A DNA stretch of 64,000 bases, taken from positions 3,038,001 through 3,102,000 of the forward strand of contig NZ_JAIWZC010000001.1 of assembly GCF_020297485.1 (NCBI RefSeq), in the 5' to 3' direction. Shown in pieces: positions 1 through 10,394 of this stretch. The notes under the pieces are model-generated. The model saw nothing but the letters and a program-made list of their open reading frames with translations. It was not told where the DNA came from and made no database searches. Position numbers and translations under genes: made by a program. The DNA is from Enterocloster clostridioformis. Lineage in GTDB: Bacteria > Bacillota > Clostridia > Lachnospirales > Lachnospiraceae. How positions within the stretch are numbered: the first letter of the stretch is position 1; each line of letters opens with the position of its first letter.

Positions 1-682
1 TTTTTCTCTTTGTCAGAGCTAAATGTTGCAATCAGAGAAAAACTGGATGCCTATAACGCTCGTAAGTTCCAGAAAAAGGAATGCAGCAGGCTGAGTTTAT
101 TTCTTGGGGAAGAAATGCCATTACTGGCTCCGCTGCCTGCTACACCCTTTGAACTTGCCGAGTGGAAACAAGCCACCGTGCAGTTCAGCTATCACATCGC
201 AGTAGAGAAGATGTTCTACTCCGTGCCTTATCAGTATATCAAAAATAAGGTCGATGTGCGTATAACAGATACAACGATTGAAATTTTTCATAATCACAAT
301 AGGATCGCCTCCCACCGCAGGCTCTATGGCCGAAGCGGTCAGTATTCTACTATTACGGAACATATACCGCAGGATCACCAGATACACAAGTAAGGTTGTC
401 GATGGAATCCTTACCTCCGGCAGGGTTGAACAGCAGTCCTACAGAAGCTGTATGGGACTGTTAAGGTTGGCTGAAAAGTATTCGCCGGCAAAACTGGAAC
501 AGGCATGCACAAAGGCACTTGCCTATTCTGGAAAGCCCAGCTATAAAAGTATAAATAACCTGCTTGCTACCATGAAGGGCGAACCTGATCTCACAGCAGA
601 TGATACCGCTGCATCTAAGGCAGAAGCAAAACCGCATGGCATTACCAGAGGAGCCAGATACTATGGAGGTAAAAAATCATGA
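1..682 (+). pseudogene. istA: IS21-family transposase IstA, 3' fragment with internal deletion
   Basis: This is the C-terminal part of an IS21 IstA integrase. The reading frame is open from base 1, so the gene continues upstream of the window. It aligns well with the IstA copy at 9261-10388. After the PQDHQ motif near 380, about 50-55 bp present in the other copy are missing and the frame changes. The rest (from about 390 to the stop at 682) matches the other copy's C-terminus, ending in an HGITRGARYY-type motif. The stop overlaps the istB start, as in intact IS21 operons. The deletion plus frame change makes it non-functional. Confidence 0.85.
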
Positions 683-1454
683 CAAATCAAAGTACACTCG
701 ACAAACTTATTGAAATGCGTCTTACTTCTATGGCAGATGCATTTCGTATCCAGATGGATGACAGCAGCATGAAGGATGTTCCTTTTGAAGACCGTTTCGG
801 TATGCTGGTCGATGTTGAATACAGCAGCCGAAAGAATAACCGTCTGAAAAGGCTGATTCGTTCAGCAGAACTGGAACAGCGCGATGCCAGTATTGCAGCA
901 ATCGACTATCAGTCCGGACGCAAGCTGAATAAAGCACTTATCAGCAGACTGGCAACCTGTGAATACATCACAGAATACCGGAACATCTTTATTACCGGAG
1001 CAACCGGAAGCGGCAAAACTTACATTGCCTGTGCCTTTGGCATGGAAGCCTGCAAGCATTATTATTCAGTAAAGTATGTGCGCCTCCCGGATTTATTACT
1101 GGACTTACAGGCGGCCAGGGATAACAGCACATTTGGTGCTGTTCTGAAAAAATACACCAAGCCAGCATTACTGATTTTGGATGAATGGCTGCTGCTGAAA
1201 CTGACTGAAGCTGAAGCCAGAAACCTGTTTGAACTGATACATAAGAGGCGCAAAAATCCTCTACGATCTTTTGCTCTCAGTTCCGTGAGAACGAATGGTA
1301 TCAGCAGATCTGCAGCGGTGAAAGTACACTTGCAGATGCCATCATGGATCGTATACCCTACGATTCATACAAAATCGATATTGAAAGCATCGATCCGACC
1401 AAAGATCTCTCAATGAGAAAAGTATATGGCCTGGATCCGGCACAAGCTAAGTAA
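679..1454 (+). pseudogene. istB: IS21-family helper ATPase IstB, frameshifted near the C-terminus
   Basis: IstB is the AAA+ ATPase that assists IstA in IS21 transposition. The Walker A motif (GATGSGKT) and Walker B region (LLILDEW) are present. The start is ATG 679, overlapping the istA stop. Compared with the intact copy at 10395-11171, one A is missing from the A-run near 1252-1256, so the product reads a wrong tail and stops at 1416. Restoring the base recovers the normal C-terminus (SMRKVYGLDP...) up to a TAA at 1452-1454. A programmed frameshift is unlikely because the sister copy needs none. Confidence 0.85.
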
Positions 1455-1573
1455 CAAAAGCAGGGGGCTCCGTTAGTCCGGACAGGTGGCTCTCGCCACT
1501 CCGGACTGGCGGCTCCGCCGCACCGTAATATTCATAATTTACTTTGTGATCTTGGAGCGCTATTTTATTTCTA

Positions 1574-2961
1574 GTATAAATGTTTTTAAATAACTTTATG
1601 TTATTCCTCTTTTATGGTATACTCTTATTTATACCAAATCCGGAGGAAAGAACTTATGCCTAAAAACGCAAATTCAATTTCGCTTACTGATGACGAGTTG
1701 CGATATCTGACATCAGTCACTCAAAAAGGAACGGTTCAGGCCAGAGTTTATAAAAGAGCAAAAATACTTCTCTTAAAATCCCAGAGGCTTTCCAATGAGT
1801 TTATTGCGGAGAAACTGGACATCACAGTTCCTACGGTTCGCCTCTGCCTGCAAAAATTTATGGAATCCGGGGTAGCGGCAGCTCTGGAAGATTCCCACGG
1901 GCGGGGACGAAAAGCGGAAATATTTGATGATTCCAAAGCCTGGGTAGTAAATATTGCCTGCCAAAAACCAACCGCTTTTGGCCTTGCCGCCGAACTATGG
2001 TATCCTGCCAGCCTGACAAAGTATGTAAATTCCGTTGCCCAAGCCCAGGGATATCCGCGTATGGCGACAGCGTCCGTAAGCAGTATAAGAAAGATTCTCC
2101 GGGAGGCACAGCTCAATCCCCATAAGATTACCTATTACTGTGAAAAACCGGATCCTGACTTTGACAAAAAAATGCATGATGTCCTTGTTATCTATAAGCA
2201 ATTGGAACTCTGTTTTGACAAAACTGGCAATTTTATCCCATTTGCGGAGGGAGAGACAGCTGTCCATACATTATCTTATGATGAAAAGCCAGGGATTCAG
2301 GCAATCGCAACCACTTCAGAAGACAGGCCGCCTGTCCCGGAGGGAGAAAATTTGTCTACAGTTATGAGGGACTACGAATATAAGCGTTTAGGGACATTGT
2401 CCTTGCTGGCGGCCATTGACCTACTTACAGGAGAAGCGGTTCCGCTGGTGAGTGAAACGCATAAAAGCAGTGATTTTGTGTCATTTTTAAAACTCCTGGA
2501 TGAAAAATACCCCAAAGGGGACAAAATCCGTCTTATATTGGACAACCATTCCGCCCATACCTCCAGGGAGACCCAGGAATATCTGAATGGGATACACAAC
2601 CGATTTGAGTTTGTATTTACCCCAACTCATAGATCATGGCTGAACATGGTGGAAGGATTTTTCAGCAAAATGACACGCCAAATGCTGTCAGGAATCCGTG
2701 TAGACTCCAAGGATATGTTGAAGGAGCGGATCTATCAATACTTTAATGAGGTCAACGCGGTGCCGGTGCCATACAAATGGAAATACAAAATGGACACGAT
2801 TCATCTTGAGAATGAGGACATAAACGCGATCATATATGAAGTTGTAAACGCAAAAGCCGCAAGTCCAGAGAATCAAGGTAAGCGTGCGCCTATTCCAACA
2901 AAACGAAAAAGGAAAGGCCAAAAACAAGCTGAATCATAAAGCTATTTAATGTTAACTATAC
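1574..2961 (+). mobile_element. IS630-family insertion sequence, copy 1
   Basis: A 1388-bp element is bounded by TA dinucleotides at 1572-1573 and 2962-2963, the TA duplication expected of the IS630/Tc1 superfamily. The ends are imperfect inverted repeats, both starting GTATA. It carries one transposase gene (1656-2939). The right TA is also the left TA of the 138-bp MITE at 2964-3101, so the two elements abut exactly. Confidence 0.8.
1656..2939 (+). CDS. IS630-family transposase, intact
   Basis: This is a DDE transposase of the IS630 family with an N-terminal helix-turn-helix region and a C-terminal catalytic domain. The core motifs are visible: an aspartate in LSYDEKPGIQAI, the second in LILDNHSAHTSRE, and the glutamate in SWLNMVEGFFSKM. 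The start is ATG 1656, placed after a GGAGGAAAG ribosome site; the in-frame upstream codons lack one. The product is about 427 residues, matching the paralogue at 25368-26651, to which it is clearly similar along its whole length. No frameshift is seen, so the gene may be functional. Confidence 0.92.
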   Translation: MPKNANSISLTDDELRYLTSVTQKGTVQARVYKRAKILLLKSQRLSNEFIAEKLDITVPTVRLCLQKFMESGVAAALEDSHGRGRKAEIFDDSKAWVVNIACQKPTAFGLAAELWYPASLTKYVNSVAQAQGYPRMATASVSSIRKILREAQLNPHKITYYCEKPDPDFDKKMHDVLVIYKQLELCFDKTGNFIPFAEGETAVHTLSYDEKPGIQAIATTSEDRPPVPEGENLSTVMRDYEYKRLGTLSLLAAIDLLTGEAVPLVSETHKSSDFVSFLKLLDEKYPKGDKIRLILDNHSAHTSRETQEYLNGIHNRFEFVFTPTHRSWLNMVEGFFSKMTRQMLSGIRVDSKDMLKERIYQYFNEVNAVPVPYKWKYKMDTIHLENEDINAIIYEVVNAKAASPENQGKRAPIPTKRKRKGQKQAES

Positions 2962-2963
2962 TA

Positions 2964-3101
2964 GTATAACTCGATTTTAATAAGTTTACATTATTATCCT
3001 GAAAACCAAGGGAAACGTGCGCCCAAAGCACGAACACGTAAGCCAAGAAATCAGATTACTACCAACGCTTAAATTGTAAGCTTATTTAAATCGAGTTATA
3101 C
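2964..3101 (+). mobile_element. 138-bp MITE derived from IS630, copy 1
   Basis: The element has terminal inverted repeats GTATAACTCGA / TCGAGTTATAC and TA at both sides (2962-2963 and 3102-3103). It has no coding capacity. It reads identically to the copies at 6313-6450 and 31651-31788 (both inverted relative to this one). It equals the first 41 bp and last 97 bp of the full IS630 element at 25289-26680, apart from a few substitutions. Confidence 0.95.
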
Positions 3102-3163
3102 TAGGTATACTCAAAACATGCAAAAAAGCCCATAAATCTCGAAATATACAAGTTTTTAAAATT

Positions 3164-6100
3164 TTAAACTATTTTATTTTTGGATTTTAAGATGTTTAAA
3201 AATTTATTAATAATTTTTTTGCACCCAGAATCTAACCTAAAAAATGAAGAACCTTTCAACTTGTTTATTTCTTTTTTCATTTGTTCTATGTCGTTATCAC
3301 ACATTTGCTCTGTTTGTGTTGCCAGAAAATTATATCTTTTCTGCATACATTCAATTTCATGTTGCATTTGATTCAAACGTTCATCTTGTGCCTTTTCCCA
3401 ATCAAATAATATTGGAAATTCGTCTCTCATTTGATTTAAACGCTCATCTTGTGCCGTTTGCCATTCATATAATATTTTTATATCAGATTGTACTTGTCTT
3501 ATCTCTTCTTCTATTTTATCATATTTGTCATGAAAAAGCCGTTCTTGCTCCAAGACAATGTCATATAACGTATACTCCTCTTTAAAACCATTAACACCAG
3601 CCAATGATTTTTCTAACCACTGAATACTTTCTTCCCTTTTTGCTGCTAAAATATAATTTAATTCATTATAATTAATAGGTTCTTTAAAAAATTCGTTGGA
3701 TAATAAATCATTTTTATTTTCAATCATTCGATGTTCTAGTCCAAGCAATTTAAGTATAGAAAGTATTCTTGTTGCACCTCTCCATTGCCACTTATTATAA
3801 ACAACGCAGAATTGTCTCTGGAATATTAAAGCAAAGCATACCCCATGAAATGAATCTGTAATAAAGAAATCAGAGTTTGCTATTGTTGCTAACCATTCTT
3901 CATTTTTAACATTTTTCAATGTCTCTATTGACCATTGAAAATCCCCATTAGGATAACCATCTGTATCTATTACTGCCAATGCATTTCCGGAACACTTTTT
4001 TTCGGCCAATTCTTTAATTAAATCCGCTCTGTCTTGAGTTGGATCTAATATATAAGCACCAACATAGTGTTCATTTGGCAAACGAAGTTTCCCTATTCGC
4101 GCCATATTTTCGTAGAGACTTTTATCGCAAAGAAAAACGGGATCTAAAACCCATTTTGCGTCGATATCAAAAACATCTTTAGCTAAAGAAACTCCCGACT
4201 CTTCCCGCACTGAAAATTTTTGAAATCGTTTTAAAAAAAATTTTGCTTTCTCACATAATTCTTTATTTCCCTCAAACTGCTCTGTTCCAAAGGAAGCAGC
4301 ATAAGCGATTTTATACTTATTGGATTTCACCCAATCCAAACAAGAATAAAAATTCATATTTTCTATAAAATGAGCTCTTACTAACTGATCCGAAGCCAAT
4401 ACAAAACATCCACATTTATCATTCAGGTCCACCATTGCATATTTATCTTTATACACAGGAGCAATATCGCATCTTTGATATGGGTTCTTCAAAAAGAGCT
4501 CTAGCCTATCATCATATTTACAAAAATTACAATCACCAGCTTTATCAATCATTAAAACCGTAAAGCCTCTATCTGTTAAATATTGATACAAGGCATAATT
4601 AGTTAAATTATTTCCAATATTGTGATTGAACAAACATACAATTCCAATATCGTGCTCTCCAGATAAGGCTAACTTAACAGATTCGTTAAAAGTCTTCTTC
4701 TGCAACAGTCTAAGAAAATATGAATAATTTTTATTCCTATTTCTACCTTCACCATGAAATCTGTTTCCTTTATTTAATGCCCATTCCAATGGAACATTTT
4801 CATATCTTGCAAATAATCTGCATGCTTGCGTCCAATATGTTTGTGCCTTAATACTGTTAACCAAGACAATACTTGTCCCCATTTTGTCATTCCATGAAGA
4901 ATCATGCATATCAATTCCCCAGAAATCACCAATTGTGAAATCCCCCTGCCTAGGGAAGTCAGCATATCTACAATTTTCGCATGTATCATTTCTTCCCAGA
5001 ATATTCTGGAAGGCTTGTTGATACCAATCTTTCTCATATGACGGATACAATACCTCTCCACATTTTAGTTCTACTCTATATCCAGTGGAAGACCATCCTT
5101 GTTTTTTATCTCTAAATATAATATTACTTACATTATCAATTCCATAATTTTCATCTAAGTAATTTCTAAATAAAACATTTGACGGTGCATAAAAACAGAG
5201 AAGATCAATGGTTAACAGCTTATCATTCAAATAACTTTCGCCCAAATACGACTTCAGTCCAGCAACCTGGCATGGAAAGCCAAAAAAGGCCACCTGTATA
5301 TTCTGTTCTAATAATGCCTTAACCTGGCTATACGACTTCTTTATATTACTTTGTACGTATTTAGAATTTCTCAATATTTCAATATCGTTTAAATTGTTAG
5401 TGCCGACATATTCACAATAAAAATCCTCGCTCCACTTCGCACCAAATACCCATCCACCTTTTTCTATAATATCTTGAGCAATTATTGAAAAAAAGCCACC
5501 TGACGAAGAAATCATTCTTGTTTTTTCATCCGCCCATACTGCATAACATTCCGGATTAGTAAAATGATTATTTTTCTTTACTGTTACTGCCGGGCATACA
5601 CCAACGCACTTATTACATTTAATACACGTATCTCTATTTACAAATGGTTTCAAGAATCCGTTTGAATCATAGCACATTTTAATGGCATTAGATGGACAAA
5701 TATTATAACATGCCCCACATCCTGTACAATTAATATTTTCTTTCAAAACAGAAGGTTCTACTTTTTCGAAGCATGCTATCAAGGTCCAATTATCCGCAAA
5801 TGCATTGCTTCTCTTGGTCATTATAAATCCTAATTTACCAAGTTCATTTATTATATCAACAGAATAGAAACGCGATTGTTTAAATTTTTCTTTACCTTTA
5901 TAGGAAATTATTATCTTTCTGTAATGTATTGACAATTGCTCCAAAAACCATAATGGATTATTCAAATTTTCCATAACATCTGTACATACAGCAATTTCCG
6001 CATCGTAATCCGGAAACTGATATTCATTCATATCAGCTATTATATCAGTATTCCCATGGACAATTGAATAGTAATGAATTACATTAGGTAAGATGCGATT

Positions 6101-6274
6101 AAGCCGCCTGTCCTTAATGCTGAAATCCACAATTAATCTATTATTATTATTATCTATAAGCCCTAATATTGCAATAATTTGTTTATACCACATTTGTTCT
6201 TCTGTAGCTAAAGATAATTGACCATCTCCCCCATTAATTACTTCATAACTTTTTTTTTCCATATTTGTTTCCAT
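3164..6274 (-). CDS. Fusion: 4Fe-4S/FrhB-like domain + polysaccharide pyruvyltransferase
   Basis: This protein of about 1036 residues probably modifies a surface glycan. Residues 1-175 resemble a degenerate methyltransferase-type domain. Two 4Fe-4S cysteine motifs follow at about 186-196 (CTGCGACYNIC) and 220-230 (CIKCNKCVGVC). Next comes a coenzyme F420 hydrogenase beta-subunit-like domain (about 240-530) and then a polysaccharide pyruvyltransferase domain (about 550-880) containing the ITDSFHGVCFALIF motif. The C-terminus is predicted coiled coil with two copies of an about 23-residue unit holding AQDERLNQM. FrhB-like and pyruvyltransferase genes are often neighbours in glycan loci; here they are one gene. 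The start is uncertain (ATG 6274, or GTG 6283), with no strong ribosome site at either. It is last in the operon remnant. Confidence 0.85.
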   Translation of the reverse strand: METNMEKKSYEVINGGDGQLSLATEEQMWYKQIIAILGLIDNNNNRLIVDFSIKDRRLNRILPNVIHYYSIVHGNTDIIADMNEYQFPDYDAEIAVCTDVMENLNNPLWFLEQLSIHYRKIIISYKGKEKFKQSRFYSVDIINELGKLGFIMTKRSNAFADNWTLIACFEKVEPSVLKENINCTGCGACYNICPSNAIKMCYDSNGFLKPFVNRDTCIKCNKCVGVCPAVTVKKNNHFTNPECYAVWADEKTRMISSSGGFFSIIAQDIIEKGGWVFGAKWSEDFYCEYVGTNNLNDIEILRNSKYVQSNIKKSYSQVKALLEQNIQVAFFGFPCQVAGLKSYLGESYLNDKLLTIDLLCFYAPSNVLFRNYLDENYGIDNVSNIIFRDKKQGWSSTGYRVELKCGEVLYPSYEKDWYQQAFQNILGRNDTCENCRYADFPRQGDFTIGDFWGIDMHDSSWNDKMGTSIVLVNSIKAQTYWTQACRLFARYENVPLEWALNKGNRFHGEGRNRNKNYSYFLRLLQKKTFNESVKLALSGEHDIGIVCLFNHNIGNNLTNYALYQYLTDRGFTVLMIDKAGDCNFCKYDDRLELFLKNPYQRCDIAPVYKDKYAMVDLNDKCGCFVLASDQLVRAHFIENMNFYSCLDWVKSNKYKIAYAASFGTEQFEGNKELCEKAKFFLKRFQKFSVREESGVSLAKDVFDIDAKWVLDPVFLCDKSLYENMARIGKLRLPNEHYVGAYILDPTQDRADLIKELAEKKCSGNALAVIDTDGYPNGDFQWSIETLKNVKNEEWLATIANSDFFITDSFHGVCFALIFQRQFCVVYNKWQWRGATRILSILKLLGLEHRMIENKNDLLSNEFFKEPINYNELNYILAAKREESIQWLEKSLAGVNGFKEEYTLYDIVLEQERLFHDKYDKIEEEIRQVQSDIKILYEWQTAQDERLNQMRDEFPILFDWEKAQDERLNQMQHEIECMQKRYNFLATQTEQMCDNDIEQMKKEINKLKGSSFFRLDSGCKKIINKFLNILKSKNKIV

Positions 6275-6312
6275 CACTTTCACTTATTGCCCAAAATTTA
6301 AAAAAGGTACTA

Positions 6313-6450
6313 GTATAACTCGATTTAAATAAGCTTACAATTTAAGCGTTGGTAGTAATCTGATTTCTTGGCTTACGTGTTCGTGCTTTGGGCGCACGTT
6401 TCCCTTGGTTTTCAGGATAATAATGTAAACTTATTAAAATCGAGTTATAC
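6313..6450 (-). mobile_element. 138-bp MITE derived from IS630, copy 2
   Basis: This copy reads as the exact reverse complement of copy 1 and is identical to copy 3. It is flanked by TA at 6311-6312 and 6451-6452. It sits in the gap between the pyruvyltransferase fusion gene and the upstream glycosyltransferase gene, so it may lie within their shared transcript. Confidence 0.95.
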
Positions 6451-6560
6451 TAGCATTGAACAATCCTCATCAAAAACTCTTATAATAAAAATACACAATG
6501 CATAATAAAACAATGGAAAGTTAAACGGATATAATATGTCTCCGTTTAGGCTATAACATA

Positions 6561-8663
6561 TTATATTGCTTCACATATCTCATCTATTATCTCATCACTA
6601 TTTCCCTGTGTTATAAGAAATTCTAATGCCCCAGATGTCAATCCCATATCATTTAAACTAAGGTAATCCATAGCAACTCCATCCGGCCAAAACATTGAAT
6701 GTTCTGTATAAAAAACTACTTTCTTGCATTTTGATGAAGAAATAATATCGCTTAAACCGCTTCTTATACCTATGTATGCTCCTGCTTTATCTAAAAATTG
6801 AATTATAGAGGAATAGGGAATAAAAATGCCTTGAGTGCCAACTACCGGAATCTCATCTTTCCCACAATTGGTACATATAGTATATCCCTTCTTTTGTAAC
6901 CTATCCACTATGTTCTCCCAAAAATTGGCCGGGAAACTGTCTACGCAAGTAGCATACGGTGCTAAAAGAACAGTTTTTCCACATTTCAAATTATATTTTT
7001 TAAATAATATTTCTACCTCATCTGCTTTATCCGCAAGACAAGGTCCAATCAATTTGGCATCTTCAGGAAGATTCATACCCTTAAATCTATAAAAATCCAT
7101 CATATTCCATCCGTGCCGTCCTTGAATAGCCCAGGTAATCTGCAAATAATCTGACATATTATCAAAATGGCAAAAATAATAGAAATCAATATTTTCTTTA
7201 CCTACAAATGTACGAAGTTTTCTCAAACGTTCGTGTGTTGACATATCAATCTGGAGAATATGTCCTTCATATATTTGTGGAAATAAAGATTCTGCGACTT
7301 TTTTTTCATTTTTTCCTACCACTAAAAAACAATAATCTTTAACTTCATTCCTTTCAATCCATTCCTTGAGCAAAAGTGAGACTTGGTATATATCACCGGT
7401 TCCCAATGCTGCGCATGATACTAAAACAGTTTTTTCTCCAACTTGTTTTTTTATTTTTTTGTAGTCTGAATACCCTTTAAAAATATATTTGTAATAAAAA
7501 TATATCATTCTACAGAATGTTGAATGTTCTTTCCAGTATTCCCATTTTATTATCCTGCAAATACTCTTCTTAAGCCATCTATTTATCCGTTTAACTGTTT
7601 TTCTTAACCCAAAACACTCATAATATTCTTTTATGGAATGAATTCTGTTTGGAATATAGTATATTTTTCTTCCGACTTTATATTCTTTATGTTCAAAGAC
7701 TTGGCTTGTGTCAATAGAACTCAATGAATACTCTAAATATTCAATAAAATTCTCTCCTAAAAAATCATTAACATTTTTGATATACTCTTCATAAGTCTTC
7801 CTATCATATCGTATTGTCATCGCACTGTCATATAATAAAGAACAATAGCGCTTAAGATATTCATATGTATATTCAGGAAATAATTCTAACTTTCTCCAAT
7901 ATCCCTCAATTATCTGAGCCATTCTTAAATTTTGATTAGCTCGTTTAACATATTGCCTCACAATTTTATCTGTCGCACTACTCGGCCTATTCCTTTGATA
8001 ATGATATAATTTATTTGGAATATAAGAGATTGTCTGTGCTAAGGGATAGATATAAAACAAAAAGGCCTCATCTTCCCCTAATGCCAATGATTCCTCATAT
8101 TTTATATCATTTGATACAATAAGTTCTTTCTTATAAACTTTATTCCATATTAATGGATAACTCCCCGTCTCATACATTAAAGCATTAATACTTTTTCCTT
8201 CATAAAAGGCTTTTCTAGTATTTAAATTTTGCTTAAAATAAATAAATGCATTATCCAGATACTCATCTTCTTCATGCCAATCTTTACTCATAAAAACATT
8301 GCCGCCAAAAACAATTATATCACTTGCATTTTTTTTGATTTCCTCAGAAAGTATGCTACATGCATCTTTATCAATCCAATCGTCTGAATCAATGAACCAG
8401 ATATAATCACCCTTAGCCAATTCTATTCCCTTATTCCGAGTATATGACACACCATGGTTCTCATGGCTATAGCATTTTACTCTGGAATCCTTTTTTTCAT
8501 AGGATTTCACTACGTTTAAGCTATCGTCTTTAGAACCATCATTTATACATATAACTTCAAAATCATCATATGTCTGAGCTAATATACTATCCAAACATAA
8601 TGGAATATCTTTCTCGACATTATATATAGGTACTATAATAGAAAATAAAACATTATTGTTCAT
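6561..8663 (-). CDS. Two-domain glycosyltransferase (GT2 + GT9-like)
   Basis: The N-terminal 250 or so residues form a GT-A family 2 glycosyltransferase: FSIIVPIYNVEKDIPLCLDS start, INDGSKDDS nucleotide region, and a DSDDW metal-binding motif near residue 95. After a linker, residues about 400-690 resemble a family 9 (heptosyltransferase-like) GT-B domain, with LLAPYATCVDSFPANFWENI and a GIRSGLSDIIS motif typical of GT9 donor sites. The protein of 700 residues could add two sugars, or the C-terminal half could be a binding domain. The start ATG 8663 follows a GGAG site. It lies 9 bp after the upstream 147-residue gene, so the two are co-transcribed. The donor sugars cannot be told from sequence. 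Confidence 0.85.
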   Translation of the reverse strand: MNNNVLFSIIVPIYNVEKDIPLCLDSILAQTYDDFEVICINDGSKDDSLNVVKSYEKKDSRVKCYSHENHGVSYTRNKGIELAKGDYIWFIDSDDWIDKDACSILSEEIKKNASDIIVFGGNVFMSKDWHEEDEYLDNAFIYFKQNLNTRKAFYEGKSINALMYETGSYPLIWNKVYKKELIVSNDIKYEESLALGEDEAFLFYIYPLAQTISYIPNKLYHYQRNRPSSATDKIVRQYVKRANQNLRMAQIIEGYWRKLELFPEYTYEYLKRYCSLLYDSAMTIRYDRKTYEEYIKNVNDFLGENFIEYLEYSLSSIDTSQVFEHKEYKVGRKIYYIPNRIHSIKEYYECFGLRKTVKRINRWLKKSICRIIKWEYWKEHSTFCRMIYFYYKYIFKGYSDYKKIKKQVGEKTVLVSCAALGTGDIYQVSLLLKEWIERNEVKDYCFLVVGKNEKKVAESLFPQIYEGHILQIDMSTHERLRKLRTFVGKENIDFYYFCHFDNMSDYLQITWAIQGRHGWNMMDFYRFKGMNLPEDAKLIGPCLADKADEVEILFKKYNLKCGKTVLLAPYATCVDSFPANFWENIVDRLQKKGYTICTNCGKDEIPVVGTQGIFIPYSSIIQFLDKAGAYIGIRSGLSDIISSSKCKKVVFYTEHSMFWPDGVAMDYLSLNDMGLTSGALEFLITQGNSDEIIDEICEAI

Positions 8664-8672
8664 CTCATACTC

Positions 8673-9116
8673 CTAATCATCAATTCCATATACTCCACTT
8701 AAAAAGAGTTCCTTTTCTGTAGTTCCATTTTTTCCTATCATAGTTTCCCCAGCTCTTACGCTAGGTTGATAGATAGAAGCCACAACAATATTGTAATAAA
8801 ACGGAAACAATGAGTATAATTTGACAATATTCTCTATCTGTTTATCTGGACAATATATAACATCAATGATATATTCATTTTTTTCTATTTTCACAGACTC
8901 ACTCTTCGTGACAACAAAAACAGCATTTGATTGGTGCCGACTATCTAACAAAGCTTTAATATAATCTCGGGCATATGCTGTACAATTACCATTGTCCCCT
9001 GGGCAAAAAACGAACATTGTTTGAGGTGTGATTACACCCTTCCTCTTAATATTTTTCCAACATTTCCATCCTACCACACATTGGCAGAAATCTTTTAATA
9101 AATTTATTTTTTCCAT
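8673..9116 (-). CDS. Unrecognised 147-residue protein of the glycan cluster
   Basis: I do not recognise this family with confidence. The protein is soluble in appearance, with no signal peptide or membrane segment. It contains a segment (FVFCPGDNGNCTAYARDYIKA) like the first strand-loop of a GT-B fold, and ends in a conserved-looking YNIVVASIYQPSVRAGE region. It may be a short glycan-locus accessory protein or the remnant of a larger enzyme. It is co-directional with, and 9 bp upstream of, the GT2/GT9 gene. A transposon block begins just upstream, so its native promoter may be lost. Confidence 0.5.
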   Translation of the reverse strand: MEKINLLKDFCQCVVGWKCWKNIKRKGVITPQTMFVFCPGDNGNCTAYARDYIKALLDSRHQSNAVFVVTKSESVKIEKNEYIIDVIYCPDKQIENIVKLYSLFPFYYNIVVASIYQPSVRAGETMIGKNGTTEKELFLSGVYGIDD

Positions 9117-9260
9117 TTTTCTTTTCCATTCATATAATAGATAAATTATGTCTTTATCTGTATTATATTTCTTATTAAAAGTATCCCGATTTTTCTGGCT
9201 AAATTAATTGTACCAAGCCGCTAGCGCGGCGGCTAGCCCTAAGTACGTGAAACCACGACT

Positions 9261-10388
9261 TTGTTCATAAAATGGGCAGGAGATCCTGCCACCGTCATTG
9301 ATCCGGATACGGGCGAGATACTGAAAGCCTATATCTTTGTCGGAGTCATGACGTACAGCCAGTATGCATACGTCGAAGCGTTCCTTGACATGAAGCAGAA
9401 ATCATGGATCAATGCCCATGTCCATATGTACGAATACTTCGGCGGCGTTGCCAAAATCTTAGTGCCGGATAACTGCAAGACTGCCGTTATCCACAATGGC
9501 GGCTGGAAAGGCCAGCAGATCAACGAAACGTATCAGGAAATGGCAGAGCATTATGGGATTGCGATTATTCCCGCACGTGTCAGAGCTCCCAAGGACAAGC
9601 CGAATGCGGAAGGAACCGTAGGTATGATATCTACATGGATCACTGCAGCACTTCGGGATGAACAGTTCTTCTCCCTCGCTGAATTGAACCGTGCTATCAG
9701 TGATAAGCTTACACTGTTTAACCGGAAGCTCTTTCAAAAGAAAGAGGGCAGCCGGCTCAGCTTGTTTCTTGAGGAAGAAAAACCATTGTTGTCGCCATTG
9801 CCCGCTACCCGCTTTGAACTGGCAGACTGGAAACAGGCTACCGTCCAGTTCAATTATCACATAAGTATAGAAAAAATGCTATACTCTGTGCCGTATGAAT
9901 ACATCAAAAAAACGGTTGATGTACGGGTAACGGAACATACGATTGAAATTTTCTACAACCATAAACGCATTGCTTCCCACCGCCGCCTTACGGGGCGTCC
10001 CGGGCAGTACAGCACCATCACGGAGCATATGCCGCAGGATCACCAGAAATATCTGGAATGGAACGGCGACCGCTTCCGTCAGTGGGCTGAGCGGATTGGC
10101 ATAAACACGTACACTGTGGTAAATGCGATACTTACCTCCAAAAGTGTGGAACAACAGACCTACCGGGGCTGTATGGGGCTTCTGAAACTGGCTGAGAAAT
10201 ATTCAGCCCGTCGTCTGGAAGCGGCCTGCCAAAAGGCTCTATCCTATACGGCATCCCCAAGTTACAAGAGCATCAAAAACATTCTCGTAACAGGTTCCGA
10301 CCAGACCGGCTCATCCGGCGAGGATTCCACAACCACTCAACCAAAAGCACACGGCATTACGCGTGGTGCCGACTACTACAGGAGGTAA
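9261..10388 (+). pseudogene. istA: IS21-family transposase IstA, 5'-truncated
   Basis: The open frame starts at the DDE catalytic domain (KWAGDPATVIDPDTGE...), so the N-terminal helix-turn-helix part (roughly 130-150 residues in full IstA proteins) is absent. Catalytic-region motifs such as VPDNCKTAV and the PKDKPNAEGTVG segment are present, and the C-terminus is complete. The sequence upstream of about 9250 is unrelated, so the element lost its left end here. The frame otherwise has no lesion. It is followed 6 bp later by an intact istB. Confidence 0.85.
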
Positions 10389-10394
10389 AACTAT

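Noticed and set aside
1240..1454. Programmed frameshift in istB at an A-run
   Set aside because: The paralogue at 10395-11171 encodes the same protein in one frame, so the change is a decay mutation.
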